Source of the DNA: RPQJ01 sp963706755
GTDB taxonomy: Bacteria; Pseudomonadota; Gammaproteobacteria; Steroidobacterales; Steroidobacteraceae
Length of the DNA stretch: 64,000 nt
NCBI GenBank assembly: GCA_963706755.1
Contig: CAVPNH010000016.1
Coordinates: 62,001-126,000, forward strand
Direction: 5' to 3'
The notes beneath the pieces are model-generated. The model saw only the letters and a list, made by a program, of their open reading frames with translations. It was not told the DNA's origin and searched no databases. The stretch's first letter is position 1. The number at the start of each line of letters is the position of its first letter. A program made the translations under genes and the position numbers. Shown in pieces: positions 63,795 to 64,000 of the stretch.

Positions 63795-64000
63795 CGCGGC
63801 TTCCCCGGGTCATCGCCGGCGGGCCTGCCCGCCGACGGCAGGTTGAGGAACCGCTCGTCGCCCCGGCGGTACGCGGCCTCCTCGGAGGGCCGCTCGTCCT
63901 CGTAGCGGCGTACCGCGATGGCGTCGGACACGACGGCGCTGCCGTGCTGCGTTCCGCGTGGGTGCGCCACGACGCCCCACGCGGCGAGTTCCGCAAGACC
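63791..64000 (-). CDS. hyaD: HyaD/HoxM [NiFe]-hydrogenase maturation protease, C-terminal part (5' end outside window)
   Basis: The frame is open at the window edge and reads G-L-A-E-L-A-A-W-G-V-V-A-H-P-R-G-T, then Y-E-D-E-R-P-S-E-E-A-A-Y-R-R-G-D-E-R-F-L. The L-A-A-W-G-(I/V)-V segment and the acidic Tyr-Glu tail match the C-terminus of HyaD-type endopeptidases, which clip the large-subunit C-terminus after nickel insertion. The catalytic part lies upstream of the window. Its TGA overlaps the hyaE ATG. Confidence 0.75.
   Translation of the reverse strand, partial: GLAELAAWGVVAHPRGTQHGSAVVSDAIAVRRYEDERPSEEAAYRRGDERFLNLPSAGRPAGDDPGKPR

Overview
The window is high-GC DNA (my estimate is roughly two-thirds G+C) packed with short-spaced or 4-nt-overlapping operons. 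It looks like a gammaproteobacterium, perhaps of the Steroidobacterales/Nevskiales/Chromatiales kind. The grounds are an OmpW-OmpA hybrid porin, the DUF1302/DUF1329/YCF48/RND cluster, WS/DGAT and other lipid enzymes, and a hup/hox-type [NiFe]-hydrogenase maturation operon. The placement is an inference from gene content. I saw no rRNA, tRNA or CRISPR.

Layout. 1-6.1 kb (+): an MBL-fold hydrolase, a double-thioredoxin-fold (HCCA-isomerase-like) protein, a haloalkane dehalogenase, a sulfatase and a small membrane protein. 6.2-17.8 kb: an acyl-CoA ligase (-) diverging from DUF1302, DUF1329, YCF48-like, RND exporter and acyltransferase genes (+), then a WS/DGAT acyltransferase (-). This looks like a lipid or hydrophobic-compound uptake, activation and export module. 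18.0-21.2 kb (+): a duplicated pair of DUF2092 protein plus small exported protein, and a bestrophin-like membrane protein. 21.3-26.3 kb (-): a coupled operon of TPP enzyme, BASS transporter, NAD epimerase, SDR and SRPBCC protein. 26.4-34.9 kb: TauE/SafE, two exported methyltransferase-like proteins, a sulfotransferase-like plus class IV aminotransferase pair, an 18-residue-repeat exported protein, DUF2891 and the OmpW-OmpA protein. 34.9-39.4 kb (-): a complete 2-oxoacid:acceptor oxidoreductase (gamma-alpha-beta plus a GltD-like flavoprotein carrying the ferredoxin domain). 

39.5-51.5 kb is the accessory island. It holds a decayed comM fragment, a small YD/FN3-like protein, a complete exported RHS protein with a C-terminal putative metalloprotease tip, and its candidate immunity lipoprotein. 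Two 5'-truncated orphan RHS-CT cassettes follow, each with a different tip and its own small exported or membrane partner. One cassette starts at an IS3-family remnant and the other is split by a complete 1,388-bp IS256-family element with a perfect 8-bp target duplication. The tips and partners are visibly richer in A+T than the shared core, which aligns without indels across the copies. This reads as a recombinational store of interchangeable toxin tips, whose partners suggest targets in the cell envelope.

52-61.9 kb: a DUF885 peptidase-like protein, an atypical SDR, membrane proteins, an octaheme cytochrome c with TPRs, DUF3313, an outer-membrane protein, a VOC-VOC-SRPBCC fusion and a DUF481 protein. 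61.9-64 kb (-): hydrogenase maturation genes hyaD (end only), hyaE/hupG, hyaF/hupH and a rubredoxin-HybE fusion (hupI-hupJ).

Quality note: at about eight places one protein family continues in a different frame after a single-base shift (near 1340, 2150, 9780, 23515, 23666, 52842, 63014 and 63400). Most of these genes otherwise look intact, so residual 1-nt assembly errors are more likely than widespread pseudogenes. The coordinates given span the whole reconstructed gene.
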